Part shown: positions 20,209 through 28,324 of the stretch, in pieces
Layout: the number at the start of each line of letters is the position of its first letter
Numbering within the stretch: the first letter of the stretch is position 1
Origin: Catonia carolina
Lineage: Eukaryota; Arthropoda; Insecta; Hemiptera; Achilidae
Direction of reading: 5' to 3'
Assembly (NCBI GenBank): GCA_035578175.1
Contig: JAQMRL010000001.1
Location: forward strand, 63,077,553-63,141,552
DNA length: 64,000 bases
Made by a program: the position numbers and the translations under genes
Notes under the pieces: model-generated
Seen by the model: the letters and a program-made list of their open reading frames with translations, nothing else
The model's database searches: none
What the model was told of the DNA's origin: nothing

Positions 20209-22284
20209 TGTGTGTGTATACAAAATATCTCAAGAACGGAACATCGTACGAACTTGAAACTTGAAACTTAAGTTACATACCACTACCGGACCCGACACGA
20301 ACATTTTCATCAAAATCGGTCGACCGGAAGTAGTAGTTTATTCGTATAATTTTTCACTTTTTTGCGATTTTCTCAAAAACTGGTCCTACGATTTTTTTAA
20401 AAATCGCCTGGTTTACTAAATTTTTTATGCTCTACAAGATAGGGTAGGCGCCATGTTTGCTGAAATTCTGCGTAAGGCTGTTTTTACGTAAAAACATTTT
20501 CTTTTTAAGATTACGGCTTTAATATGCAATTTAGCGCACAAATTTATATAATAAAAGTTGTAGAGAATTTAAAAACCTACAACTTTTATTTGAAACATTT
20601 TTTGTATAACGCTTAGTTTAGCGGTAATTTGCGATTTTCTGTTTTTTTCTCACGAAAACGTGAGAAAAATCAATTTTTTTAACATTTCGGCCTTAGTATG
20701 CATTTTACGACAAAAGTGTATATAATTAAATTTATAGAAAATTAAAAGATCTACAACTTTTATTTAAAGCATTTTTCTCTACAGAGCCTAGTTTAGAGAG
20801 AAAGAGTGATTTTTCGTATTTCTAAGCCAAACTGAGTTCGATTTTCATTTTGCGTCTTTCACTCATGATTAAAATAAGGTTATGTTTTTGAGGTTAGTTT
20901 CTTTGTTTATTTCTAATGTTTTATTACTAATGTTAGGTTTATTGTTAATTATTTGCACTGGCAAGAGAAAGTTGTGTGAGTGTTTCACACCAGATTTTTA
21001 ACATTTTCCTATAACACCACATTTCAAAAGCTTCTGTCCTCTTCCTTTCTACAGCCCCTATCACGGCCATGTTTCGCTCCCGAATAATGCTACACCCCAA
21101 AAATAGTGTTTTAAAAATTTTTCCTAATCTGTAAGTCAATGTTTATAGTCAGTAAGCTGTTTTTCATTTAAAATTCTTTTCTAGCTTGAGTAATTCTACT
21201 TTTAATATCACTTGTGCTTCTACCATCCTGTGTCATTTTCTCAGTTGCTTTCCCCACTCCAAACTCTGCAGCTAACTTTGCTCCACTTTCACCTTTATCT
21301 AAACGTTTTAACACTGTGATTTTATCTTTTAATGTAACGCTACTGTGTTTTCGCTTACTAGCCATTTTAATTAAATCTAAAATAAAATTCACTTAAAACT
21401 GCAGATTATTAACGATAAGTCTAAGATAAAATAAAAATATGTACAGTATGTATGAAGCACACACGCTAAGCAACGGTCGGTAGCTGCGACACGACTGAGC
21501 ATTGACAAACCTATTTTGTGGAATGTAAACAACAGTCATAGGGAAAGAAAGTGACTGTTGAGATATAAATAACATAATAGGGCACGCCGGCGACTGTCGA
21601 TGACCTTCACACTTGCAAACGAACAAAAACTATTGAAATGGTGCAATCGCTGCCTCGGGCAGAGGGGCAGTTCGTAATTACTGTAGGTAATGTTTTAAAC
21701 ATTCTTGTTTTTCTGTTTTAAATGGCTAGAGAAGTTTATTTAATTTTATTTATACCTTTATCAGTATTTGGTTACTAGTTCAGTAGTCTATTAATGTTTC
21801 CACCATTATGCCTAATATAACATGTAATAGGTACATTTTATAAATGTTTTTGGAAAAACCCGGATAATCCGAACTTTTTGCCGATCTGAACAGAGTTCGA
21901 TCCCAATTAGTTCAGATTAGCAGGGTTGGACTGTAATATACATACAATACTCCCACTGCCATCATGTGTACATACTAAATTGAAAAGTAGTCGCGATGAT
22001 GGCAGCGAGTAATAAACCTACACATGCCAATGGATCTGCTCCGAATTAGTCAATTATTTTTGTATGGATAATAGAACAAGTTGGCTATGGTTGTAATAAG
22101 ATATAAAATGTGAAAATTGTTTGCTGTTTGAGTTTTCTTTTAAAAACAATTTGACTTATGTGTTTTTTCTTTTGTCAGGTGTCCTTATTCTGGATGTGGA
22201 AATTCTCAACCTCTCAGCACTGCTGATTTAATACCAGATAGGTTAACCATGAGACATATTCAGAAAGCATCATCACAACAATGA
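579..22284 (+). CDS. NSMCE2: NSE2/MMS21-type E3 SUMO ligase of the SMC5/6 complex, 4 exons, 5' incomplete
   Basis: Exons 579-736, 3759-3873, 11290-11458 and 22179-22284 join with matching phases (0, 1, 2) and give about 182 C-terminal residues. The first two exons are charged and helical, like the SMC5-binding coiled coil of the family. Exons 3-4 form the SP-RING: NPVKNTYCNHTYDL supplies the C and H ligands and MCPYSGCG the two later cysteines. The tail DLIPDRLTMRHIQKASSQQ matches the family's C-terminal helix. Known role: SUMO E3 ligase docked on SMC5, nuclear, in DNA repair and replication-stress recovery. The animal protein is roughly 200-250 residues, so some 30-50 N-terminal residues are missing. 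The ATG at 548 lies before the splice acceptor in intron sequence and is not the start. Introns are swollen by transposons (3.0, 7.4 and 10.7 kb). Identification is secure; exact orthology was not tested. Confidence 0.9.
829..1655 (-). mobile_element. Decayed, internally deleted Tc1/mariner-like element
   Basis: Imperfect terminal inverted repeats of about 27 bp are visible. The left one begins AGGGTTTGTTCC at 832 and the right one, inverted, begins AGGGTCTGTCCC at about 1653. Inside, the - strand keeps fragments resembling the end of a mariner transposase (LKGHHHGSGEGKR, then an EKCASSQEKST-like stretch) with several stops. At about 0.8 kb it is shorter than a full 1.3-kb element. It sits in an NSMCE2 intron. 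Confidence 0.6.
1730..2889. mobile_element. Non-autonomous pogo/Tigger-like element, copy 1
   Basis: Ends CAGTCGATTCTGTATAATTG at 1730 and, inverted, CAGACAATTCTGGATAATTG at 2889, each flanked by TA, as pogo/Tigger elements leave. Near the right end, positions 2632-2690 on the + strand read QDVSVNGPMLKTKVKGFAK. That matches the second DNA-binding domain of Tigger transposases (pattern SGPMLxxKAxxFA). The rest of the transposase is gone, so this is an internally deleted derivative of 1160 bp. A second copy, inverted, lies at 4031-9875. Confidence 0.75.
2892..3758. other. NSMCE2 intron sequence, nothing recognised
   Basis: AT-rich intron between the first pogo-like copy and the second visible NSMCE2 exon. 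It has no long frame and no repeat shared with the rest of the window that I could see. Confidence 0.4.
3759..3873 (+). CDS. NSMCE2: NSMCE2 second visible exon
   Basis: The acceptor is TTTGTAG before 3759 and the donor GTAAGT at 3874. It encodes 38 residues plus one base, acidic then basic (YEEEYQQSEE, SKKRMSHTKKFEKEF). Phase 0 in and phase 1 out agree with the neighbouring exons. Confidence 0.87.
3938..3995 (+). repeat. SINE 3' tail fragment
   Basis: The stretch with TTAGCAGTGAATGCAAAACA matches the tail of the SINE copy near 35500-35540 (TTAGCAGTAATTGCAGAACA), including the following CAGTCRGAYGT and A-rich end. Only the tail is present. Confidence 0.45.
5072..7367 (+). mobile_element. Tigger (pogo family) DNA transposon, nearly full length
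   Basis: Terminal repeats CAGTTGAAATCCCTTAACGC at 5072 and, inverted, CAGTCGAAATCGCTTAACGT at 7367 bound a 2296-bp element with one transposase gene. TA flanks the left end; the right flank is TG then TA, probably decayed. The target was the 3' coding end of the RTE-like LINE, so this is the youngest layer of the 4031-9875 nest. Confidence 0.9.
5596..7139 (+). pseudogene. Tigger transposase with a single frameshift
   Basis: The first frame starts with MERKRKQTALSMKTKMALLD at 5596 and runs to 6540: a Psq-type helix-turn-helix (residues ~5-55), a Tc5/CENP-B-type second DNA-binding domain (ISGPLLMEKANVFAEKLG, GWLERFKKRNG), then the DDE domain. NADKAGLFY supplies the first aspartate and LIIDNCTAHS the second. 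Around 6510 about one base is lost, just before the third motif CDQGVI, and the protein continues in another frame to a TAG ending at 7139. The tail has an acidic stretch (VGEEEEVEAEP, EEDDGENT). Family members normally read NADETGLFW, so the first motif is also altered. Cut-and-paste transposase, probably inactive here. Confidence 0.87.
10020..11078 (-). mobile_element. Second non-LTR retrotransposon fragment, 5' truncated
   Basis: The - strand frame 10272-11075 encodes the last part of a reverse transcriptase: VGQGCPISPALFNIYVNELM, the catalytic MFADDTVIIQE, KYLGCDI and YGSETWVLTKKQESKI, ending NIGRPRKRWTPEQA and a stop. The FADD box is intact, but everything upstream of the QGCP motif is missing. 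The 3' UTR appears to run to about 10020; that boundary is uncertain. A small fragment of the same 3' end lies at about 57047-57150. The clade is unresolved, but it is clearly different from the RTE-like element at 4954. Confidence 0.8.
11290..11458 (+). CDS. NSMCE2: NSMCE2 third visible exon, first half of the SP-RING
   Basis: The acceptor is GATTACAG before 11290 and the donor GTAAGT at 11459. It holds the NPVKN motif and the first zinc ligands in YCNHTYDLDTITGYI. The exon ends two bases into the methionine codon that precedes the next zinc cysteine. Confidence 0.92.
11459..12168. other. NSMCE2 intron sequence, nothing firmly recognised
   Basis: Non-coding. A GC-richer stretch at about 12030-12160 may be repeat-derived, but I found no second copy in the window. 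Confidence 0.4.
12487..14297 (-). repeat. 3' LTR of the gypsy element
   Basis: Bounded by TGTAACG on the inner side, directly after the purine tract, and by CGAGGTGTTACA on the outer side. At 1.8 kb it is long for a gypsy LTR. No complete second LTR exists to confirm its limits. It contains an eight-fold 13-bp minisatellite (13411-13521). Confidence 0.7.
13411..13521. repeat. 13-bp minisatellite inside the LTR
   Basis: Eight successive 13-base units of the form TTGAAATCATAAG or TAGAAACCAAAGG, then a partial ninth. The units drift from a TTGAAATC type to a TAGAAACC type along the array. Confidence 0.85.
14947..16836 (-). pseudogene. Gypsy pol, second part: RNase H, integrase and C-terminal domain
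   Basis: This frame continues the reverse transcriptase after a 4-base duplication near 16780. It shows RNase H (DASSSALGAVLLQE, YELECLAVVFG, ETDNQALSWLL), an integrase HHCC zinc domain (GGHLGF, CSTCATSK), and a DD35E core with all three acidic residues visible (FHIDHVGPLP, ISDNASCFTS, PSNAERFNRNLK). A chromodomain-less C-terminal region follows, with FKIGDLVWCQKHN and WFGPFKVL. The integrase would have joined the cDNA to the target; the core looks intact. Confidence 0.9.
16751..18442 (-). pseudogene. Gypsy pol, first part: zinc knuckle, protease and reverse transcriptase
   Basis: From the N-terminus: a CCHC knuckle (CYLCSVHGHYIWQC), a retropepsin-type protease with ALLDSGSVRSFMS, then reverse transcriptase with KKPRMVIDYRKLNKF, YHQIPL and the catalytic FNFLDDVLIFSED. 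The frame breaks near 16780, where AGCC is duplicated in tandem (16777-16784); past it the protein continues in the frame of the next entry. The frame is -1 relative to gag and is open from the gag slippery site through to this ORF. Confidence 0.9.
18484..19224 (-). pseudogene. Gypsy gag, C-terminal part (capsid and zinc knuckle)
   Basis: Retrotransposon Gag-type capsid (FQRDALLAFVPARQL, ILDGLSPETRSCL) followed by a CCHC knuckle CHFCHRPGHVVASC. It ends at TAA 18484-18486, immediately after an AAAAAAC heptamer in the reading register required for -1 frameshifting. The frame begins at a TTG without a Met. Upstream it stays open only back to a stop near 19252, so gag is broken there or is expressed differently. 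Confidence 0.8.
18487..18493 (-). promoter_or_regulatory. Canonical -1 frameshift heptamer at the gag/pol junction
   Basis: On the - strand A AAA AAC is read in register with the gag frame, followed directly by the gag stop TAA. Pol lies in the -1 frame and is open from this point into the zinc knuckle and protease, so a slip here would make Gag-Pol. Confidence 0.7.
19347..19826 (-). pseudogene. Gypsy gag, N-terminal part
   Basis: The frame contains MSSKNKPISIDHLTRDDLLF, a plausible gag start 20-odd residues into the ORF, and DLRIKLRRVLAQN, a SAP-like helix pattern often found at gag N-termini. It ends at 19347 and lies in the frame that a -1 shift at T TTA AAA (19356-19362) would join to the downstream gag frame, though an in-frame TAA near 19252 interrupts that. 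The function as gag rests on position rather than on motifs. Confidence 0.6.
20161..20218. repeat. TG dinucleotide microsatellite
   Basis: About 28 TG repeats with one TCTG interruption, inside copy A of the ~950-bp repeat. Other copies have only TGTGTGTG at this place. Confidence 0.95.
21239..21933 (-). mobile_element. Tigger/pogo element fragment, 5' end with Psq DNA-binding domain
   Basis: On the - strand the end CAGTCCAACCCTGCTAATCT starts at 21933 beside a TA. MASKRKHSSVTLKDKITVLK begins at 21366, followed by RLDKGESGAKLAAEFGVGKA, a Psq-type helix-turn-helix of a Tigger transposase. It stops at 21239 at the LINE junction. The rest of the transposase and the other terminal repeat were not found on the far side of the nest. 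Confidence 0.8.
22179..22284 (+). CDS. NSMCE2: NSMCE2 last coding exon, second half of the SP-RING
   Basis: The acceptor is TTTTGTCAG before 22179. CPYSGCGNSQPLS carries the remaining zinc cysteines, followed by the C-terminal helix and a TGA at 22282-22284. The 3' UTR follows directly. Confidence 0.92.
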
Positions 22285-22410
22285 AAGGTTACTGTATTTA
22301 TTTGTAAATTTGTAATAATTCACATTCCTTTTTATATCATAAATAGTTATATCAGTATATAAGGAAGGCTATTTAAATGTTCTTTAGTTTATTGTGGTCC
22401 ATTAATTTAA

Positions 22411-22416
22411 AATAAA
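22411..22416 (+). terminator. Probable polyadenylation signal of the NSMCE2 transcript
   Basis: This is the first canonical AATAAA after the NSMCE2 stop, 127 bases downstream. It lies 32 bases before an inserted Tigger-derived element, so the 3' UTR is short unless it reads into that element. Confidence 0.5.
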
Positions 22417-22447
22417 ATTTGGAAAGTTGTTAATTCTGATAGAGGTA

Positions 22448-23074
22448 CAGTAACACCTCGATTTACACGAGTTCAACTTACGCGAATTCACGTTAGCACA
22501 AATTTGTTGAACATTATATTATTTTGTGTACAGTAGTTATTCTTATCTTATGTTTATATTTATGATCATTGTGTTGCTAATTGCTCTCGAAATCCTTTTC
22601 ATAGTTGTCCTCTCCATTTTTACTTAGGAATTTTATCTTGATTTGCTCATTTTAAACATTAGTACTGTTTAGTGCATTATTGATTTCGAGCATACATGGA
22701 TGCGTACATTTAATCATGATTTTAATTATGCTACAACTTGTAAATCTTTTATTTTCTTGTTTTTGTTGTTACTTTATGTACAATATGAGTTCAAATAAAG
22801 GTTATAAAAAGGTAAAAATGGATACCTGTAGAAAGCAATTATTTTAAAGGAAGAGTTAGATGTCATTAAAAGATACGAAAGGGGTGAAAAAACAAAGAAC
22901 ATAAAAAGAACGACTGGGTTTAGTGAATCAATACTAACGACAATTAGTGGATGTGAACGGTACGGACAATTAGCGAATGTTTTAAGGTTAAACGGAAAAA
23001 TCCAAGTTACGCGAATTTCACATTACGTGATGATTCTACGGAACGCATCCCTCGGGTATGTCGAGGTCTTACTG
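22448..23074 (+). mobile_element. Internally deleted Tigger-like element
   Basis: Ends CAGTAACACCTCGATTTACA and, inverted, CAGTAAGACCTCGACATACC with TA on both sides (22446-22447, 23075-23076). A remnant at about 22845-22950 reads LKEELDVIKRYERGEKTKNI, the Psq-type DNA-binding domain, with frame breaks. It is 627 bp long and lies directly after the NSMCE2 polyadenylation signal. Confidence 0.8.
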
Positions 23075-23076
23075 TA

Positions 23077-24450
23077 TAGTTAATTTTTCTTTACTGCAGT
23101 TTTTACAATCACTAAATTCTTAGCTTCTGGTTTTCTAGTGTATTTTTTTAAACTGAATAAAATTTATGACTATTGGTCCACTCCTTAGCAGCTTGTATGC
23201 TTTAAAACTTAGGATTTTTAAATTTATCATTTTCTTATCTCAGATTATTATCAGATGTTTAAGTTGGCCTCTAAGCTTAAGATGTACTTACAGTTTATTA
23301 TAGTTTCAAAGTCTAATGTTAGTCAGTGATATTTAGTTTCATGAGAAATATTATTTAAAAAATAATAATGATATTATTATATTTAAAAAATTATATTAAC
23401 TTTAGAAAAATGTGTCTATAAAAAAGTCACTTCCTAGTTTTAATTGGCTCATCATAAATTGAATGGTTTTTCTGACTATTTTTTGGTTGATCTGTGTACT
23501 TTTCACAAAGGATCTAGAACCAATAGCAACCACTATGTAGAGGGTGAAAAAGTTAATTTTTTGGTTATATATATATACATAGAAGAATTTAAAGATTGTT
23601 TCAGAAAATACTCAGTATATGGTCTTCTTCAGAACTAAATCCTCTTTTTTGTTAGATGGTGGGTCTCTTTAAAATAAATGTAATTTTAGTTAAACTCAAA
23701 TGTTTAATTAAATCTTGTGTGTTCTGTTTTAGATATAAGTTGTTCAGGCAAATTATTAATGTATATTAAACCAGCAAAGTATTGTGTTAAAAGTGTAAAG
23801 ATAATTTAAAAAAATAAAAGATCAAAATATTTTTAATAGGTAGAAAGATAGTGGTTTGAAAAACAGTGTTCATATATCTTGAAAAAGAGGTGGGGGTTTT
23901 TGGTGTGCACCATTTAATATTTTCCGGGGATCAAAAAGGTTAATGAAAAGGTATATTTGTCACTTAACTCTGAAAAACTATAAATATAATTTTAACCTTT
24001 TCCATTCATACTTTTCAGAAACTGATTCAGTGTTCCTCAATTATTTATTTCAATGAATATCTGGTCATATTTACATTAATGTTTTTATTATTCTGTGCGT
24101 TATTTTTATAAATTTGTGCATATGGACTGTTTACCATCTATTACCCTTATTTATTGTAAGTGTCAACCTTCTGAAAGTATATGTAAATCAGTGTATTTAC
24201 ATTAATAAATTTTGGGAACTACAATAAAACTGGTACCACCTATAAATATAAAGATAAATAAAACTGATAATAATTGTACAACAATATTCTCAATATTTCC
24301 TTTATAACTGAAGTATTATTTTATTCTTATAATGAAAAATAAGACTACAAGATTTTTCTAAGAGAAAAGAGTGCCGACATGTAAACAAAGATGAAAACTC
24401 AGTTTGATCAGCTAACAAGCAAAATGACATTGACTAAACCATGAGGCATG
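23077..24450. other. Intergenic, nothing recognised
   Basis: AT-rich sequence between the convergent genes. It has no frame with recognisable content. Confidence 0.4.
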
Positions 24451-24451
24451 G

Positions 24452-24519
24452 CAGGGCCATTGAATAAGGAATCCCTTATTCAATCGCAGGGCCGTTGAAT
24501 CCCTTATTCAACGGCCCTG
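24452..24519. repeat. Two adjacent hairpins built from one duplicated motif
   Basis: The second hairpin has perfect 14-base arms CAGGGCCGTTGAAT and ATTCAACGGCCCTG around the loop CCCTT (24487-24519). The first uses ATTGAATAAGG and CCTTATTCAAT around a 4-base loop, inside a diverged copy of the same motif. Confidence 0.85.
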
Positions 24520-26548
24520 GAGCTATGGTGTGAGCCAACAACACATTTTGATGCAAAGAAGAAAGAAAAACAGCTAATAGGCATCTGCTATTTTTTTTGA
24601 ATGCACTCTAAAAGATTAGGATTTCATCCTATAGTGAGCAACACGTAATAGAAGTTCAAAAAGTTGAGATGAATACAATGTTGTGGTACAGATGAGACGT
24701 GAGTGGAAAGGGTTGAAATATCCATGTTATCTATTTAAAGAGACAGGTGTCCATCAACAATAATTTATTTAAATTTTTTTTCAGTTCCTGTTTGTAAATT
24801 GGAAATCACCAGTTTATGTGTTACATTCATTTTACAGTTTATTTTTACAAGTAATCCATTTAAGAGAAAAATAATCACATTAACAATAAATTTTGAATTT
24901 ATATATAAAATATATTTTTGCATTTACATTCTGAAGTTTATTTAAGTTCTATATTTGTAAATAAGATTTTATTAATGGGCCAACATTTTTTGATGTTTTG
25001 TATAGTTATGTGAGAAATACATTGTTACATTTAATAAAATATAATAATTTAATAAACTATTTTATAGAAGTTTTTGAATAAATTTTGTATTTACAGTTTT
25101 TTAAATTCTATAGTTTCTTTGGTAAACCTTGGTCAAGTTAAAGTTACAAACTAAGGTTGAGTGAGCGTATGTTGTGAAGAAACAGCTCATATGTCTGTGA
25201 TAGAACTCAGGTGTTTAAGGCTTTTTTCTGTTGTTGCTGACAATGTAGCCAAAGTCAGAAGAAGTTCTGGGTGCTATTATATTTGTAGATAAATTGCAAT
25301 GTAATTTATCAGAGACTCTGTTCTGAACTACAGGAATATGAACAGAAATTCTTCAATAACTTCCAAGTGTCCATAATAACCTTTGAAAATCAACTGGTTT
25401 GGCAAAATCTAATGTACTATGGAGGATTGCTAATCTAATGACAGATGATAGGCTAATATTGTAGAATAATTTGTTACAAGGTGTAAATATCAATAATGTT
25501 TGAAAAACCCGTGTAATCTATCAATAGTGAAAAAAATCTGGTATTCACCATTTTATCCCACGATGGTCTTTTTGTAACATGTCTTTATATTCTGAATTTC
25601 AAAGAGCGAGCTTTTTTTTTCATTATATCTGTGAGATTTTCATATTGAACTTCATCTATAGGAAAAATTCATGTATGACTGAAAGATAACAAAGTGTGCT
25701 CTATGGAGCAAGTTACTAAAGTGTTCATTAATACATGTCTTAATTAGTGTTGTCTTATGTTGGCAGCCAGAACTATGACTCACATGCTTGGCAAAAACAT
25801 GCATTAGGATTTGCACTTCATGCTTTGTGTCTCACTAATGTGGTTTTGCAATGGCTATTGGAATTTGACCAATTCTATTAGTTACATGAATTAGCATATT
25901 TAACATTACTGCATTGCAAAATTGTTATCTCGAGGGCTAGAAATTGTGATTGTTACTAATGTGTACAACAAAGCAGCCATATATACGGATTGTTTTTAGC
26001 AGAGATGTGTACTAAAAAAAGAGCATGCCAAAAATGTTTTAGTTTTGTTTGACCATATGGTTAGGTTAGGTTAGGAAAATTATGCTTATCAGGATGCCTG
26101 GTGTAGGGAATGATGGATCAAATGATTTCAGAAAGAGAACATTATTATTTTCTAGAGCGTGTTAGTAACTAGCAATTTAGCACAGAGGTTATTAGATCTA
26201 ACTCCTTCAGGTAACAGATTTTCTGGGACTTGAAGAAATAAGATCTGTTCCAAGTGTTGGCAATCGTCAGCAATTTTCACTTTGTATATTATGCTGTGGA
26301 ATAGCTCTTCTGAGCTTTCTCCATACGAAGTTCTCAGATTTCAAAGGCAACGGCACCCTTCTGCTCAGTCTTCTTCTACATATATTCCTCTACAGAATGG
26401 CTTCAAGTAATGAATATCTGGATACATTCCTCATGACATTTCTTAAGTATTGGTATTTTCAACATTTTATGGTGTAAATGATTTCCATATCTTTCTTTAT
26501 TATCCTGAGAACTTTTACTTTGTCATCCGAGCAGTCTTTTGTTATTTA
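24520..26548. other. Intergenic, nothing recognised
   Basis: AT-rich and without coding signal. A short TTAGG-type run (GGTTAGGTTAGGTTAGG) lies near 26060. Confidence 0.4.
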
Positions 26549-26726
26549 GGTCATCAGCCGAAAGGCTAATTTGAACCTCTAGAGGTTTTACTAAATAAAA
26601 TGAGGAGTGAGGTGATTTACGATTGCCTTCCTCACTGAATGGAAAATTATGCTTATCAGGATGCCTGGTCCTCTGAAAGCCACCATTCTTCCACTTCACT
26701 TCACTTTCCACCATTCTGAACAGTCC
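26549..26726. repeat. Fragment of the 0.4-kb SINE-body repeat
   Basis: Shares GAACCTCTAGAGG, TTTACTAARTAAAA, CCTCACTGAATGG and GCTTATCAGGATGCC with 52412-52800 and 56452-56830. Only the first ~180 bp are kept here. Confidence 0.7.
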
Positions 26727-26836
26727 ATGACACTTAAAATATACAGCCATATCTCAAATGCCTCCAGTTTCCTTGTGATAGCTTCATCCAAGGTCCAGGA
26801 CTTTACACCATACAGTAGCTTAGAGAAGACAACATC
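26727..26836 (-). mobile_element. Small fragment of a non-LTR reverse transcriptase
   Basis: The - strand reads LLYGVKSWTLDEAITRKLEA followed by FEIWLY. This is the LLYGxExWTL ... LxAFExWxYR signature of RTE-like C-termini. About 35 codons remain. Confidence 0.65.
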
Positions 26837-28065
26837 TTAAATGTCTCATTTTTGTTTCAAGAGCAAGATCTAACTTACATGAATGTAGAATAAAATACCA
26901 ACTAGGAAATTGATTATAAAACAACAGTTTGTATAGAAATAAATTAATTGTTTATTAAAACTTCTACAATAATAAATTGTTCATTAAACGTATTGTTTGC
27001 AGTACTTATAAGCCTTTTACACAGTTTCACTAAAACAACTTGAGCCAGTTATTTTTTAATCCTTTTTTATTTGTTGATTCTACAAACCTTGCTATAGTTT
27101 ATGTTCTTGTATTTGAGTCTGAAAAAAATAATACTATTGTTCATTTGTTGTATAAAGAAAATTAAAGATTAAAAGTAGTATTTTTCTTTAAGTTTGTAGC
27201 AAGATGAACATTGAAACAAACTTACCACAGGTAAAAACTTTTTGTGTTATTTTCTTAGGGACATTACAAATCGCATAGAGTAACTGTTCATTTTTCTTTT
27301 CTTACAAATTTGAGCGTTTTTCATTTTGTCAAAATTCTTTCTAAGATGATAGAAGATGGAATGTTACTTCTATTTGTTCTAGACTGTAAACTTTTTCTAG
27401 ATTTTAATTTTCTGCTTCTCATTTTACCCAGCTTTCTTATATTCTTTGTCTTAACTTTTTCTTCCACTTTTTATCTCTGTATTTTCTTTTTTTGGAAGTT
27501 CTGAAACTTATCAATTTCTTTTCTAGAATGGCTGCTGTTTTCTTCGTGTTTTATTCTTTTCTTTGAGGTCTTCGATTTCTACTTTTTCTATGTTTGTATG
27601 TAGTTGGTTAAAAAATTTGTTGTGTTAATCTGTTATAATTCATACTAAATATGTACCATAAAATTTAGTTCTTCTTTTTCTCTTTGTATCGGTAATTATT
27701 TCTAGTTCCTTGTCCTTGTACAGTTCTTCTGTATTTTTCAATCTGTAATCACCTTTTTCTGTCTTTTTGGGTTCTAACATTTTTGTCTTGTTTTGGAGTG
27801 TTCATACATACACTTGCACATAGTAAAGTTTTCTTCATTCTTCTGCTAATGAACAGTTCTGAATTCACTCTTTGTGTGTAAGCCTGTACTTTTAATTCTG
27901 CAGTTTGATTCATCCAACATACTTATTGTTTTATTTTTTATTTTCTCAAAGACACAAAACAAAAAAATAAAATTACCAAATCTACTCTATATTCTTACAT
28001 TTAATATTTGAGTTCCTTAAAAATACATGTTTATACATACTTGTAACTAGTGTACTTTTCCATTT
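26837..28065 (-). other. Probable 3' UTR and flank of the SLC5 gene
   Basis: Non-coding. On the - strand AATAAAA motifs occur at about 27930-27960, just past the SLC5 stop, and could serve as the polyadenylation signal. No other gene was seen. Confidence 0.4.
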
Positions 28066-28324
28066 TCAAATGGTTTCATCATGTAGTGTACTTCTCATGT
28101 TAATACTGCACATGGAGTAAACAAATTTACTTGCCTTATTTTGTTGATCCTTTCGTTTAAATGATCGGAACTTGTTGACTATAGGAGCATACAAAAGAGG
28201 ATTTTGCGTTTCTGATCCACCAGTTATATAGCTGACTAGAATTCCAACAGTTAAAGAGATGGTTGTACCAAGTAGTGTGTAATATAAGTATGATAATTTG
28301 TACATTACTGGAACATTTTCTAAC
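28066..28324 (-). CDS. SLC5 coding exon 13 with stop
   Basis: Acceptor ATTTTACAG. Encodes YKLSYLYYTLLGTTISLTVG and the last span, then a charged cytoplasmic tail ending STLHDETI and a stop at 28066-28068. The tail does not end in the TxL-type PDZ ligand known from some vertebrate SMCTs. Confidence 0.93.

Larger units (their letters stand above)
12464..20999. repeat. ~950-bp repeat family with inverted CTTTCTCTTGCC motifs, copy A, split by the gypsy element
   Basis: The left end (TTTTTACTTTCTCTTGCC, 12464-12481) and right end (GGCAAGAGAAAG at 20960-20971, then TTGTGTGAGTGTTTCACACC) match two other copies at 28408-29346 and 38639-40175. Net length without the gypsy insertion is about 0.95 kb. 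Non-coding, rich in short A/T runs, and it includes a TG microsatellite. No transposase is present and I do not recognise the family. It lies inside a LINE copy. Confidence 0.75.
12169..21238 (-). mobile_element. 5'-truncated RTE-like LINE copy, split by a nested insertion
   Basis: Two pieces of the same LINE as at 4954-9557 lie either side of a nested insertion. 12169-12463 carries the 3' end (GTCATCAGTCTCGACTGGTT onward). 21000-21238 carries the next upstream part, matching 7568-7800. In the intact copy these parts are contiguous (CACCCACCTAATCTTTAACA), so the intervening 8.5 kb was inserted. The 5' truncation point at 21238 abuts a Tigger fragment. Confidence 0.8.

Noticed and set aside
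20033..20257. Frame reading YEYIGRKILFPCRFFEIEFS, also present at 29160-29369 on the other strand
   Set aside because: Both lie in the same position of the ~950-bp repeat. The third copy breaks the frame, and the 20033 frame runs into the TG microsatellite, so similarity at the DNA level explains it.
26060..26077. TTAGG run as an interstitial telomere or chromosome end
   Set aside because: Only about three units. Used at most as weak support for an insect source.
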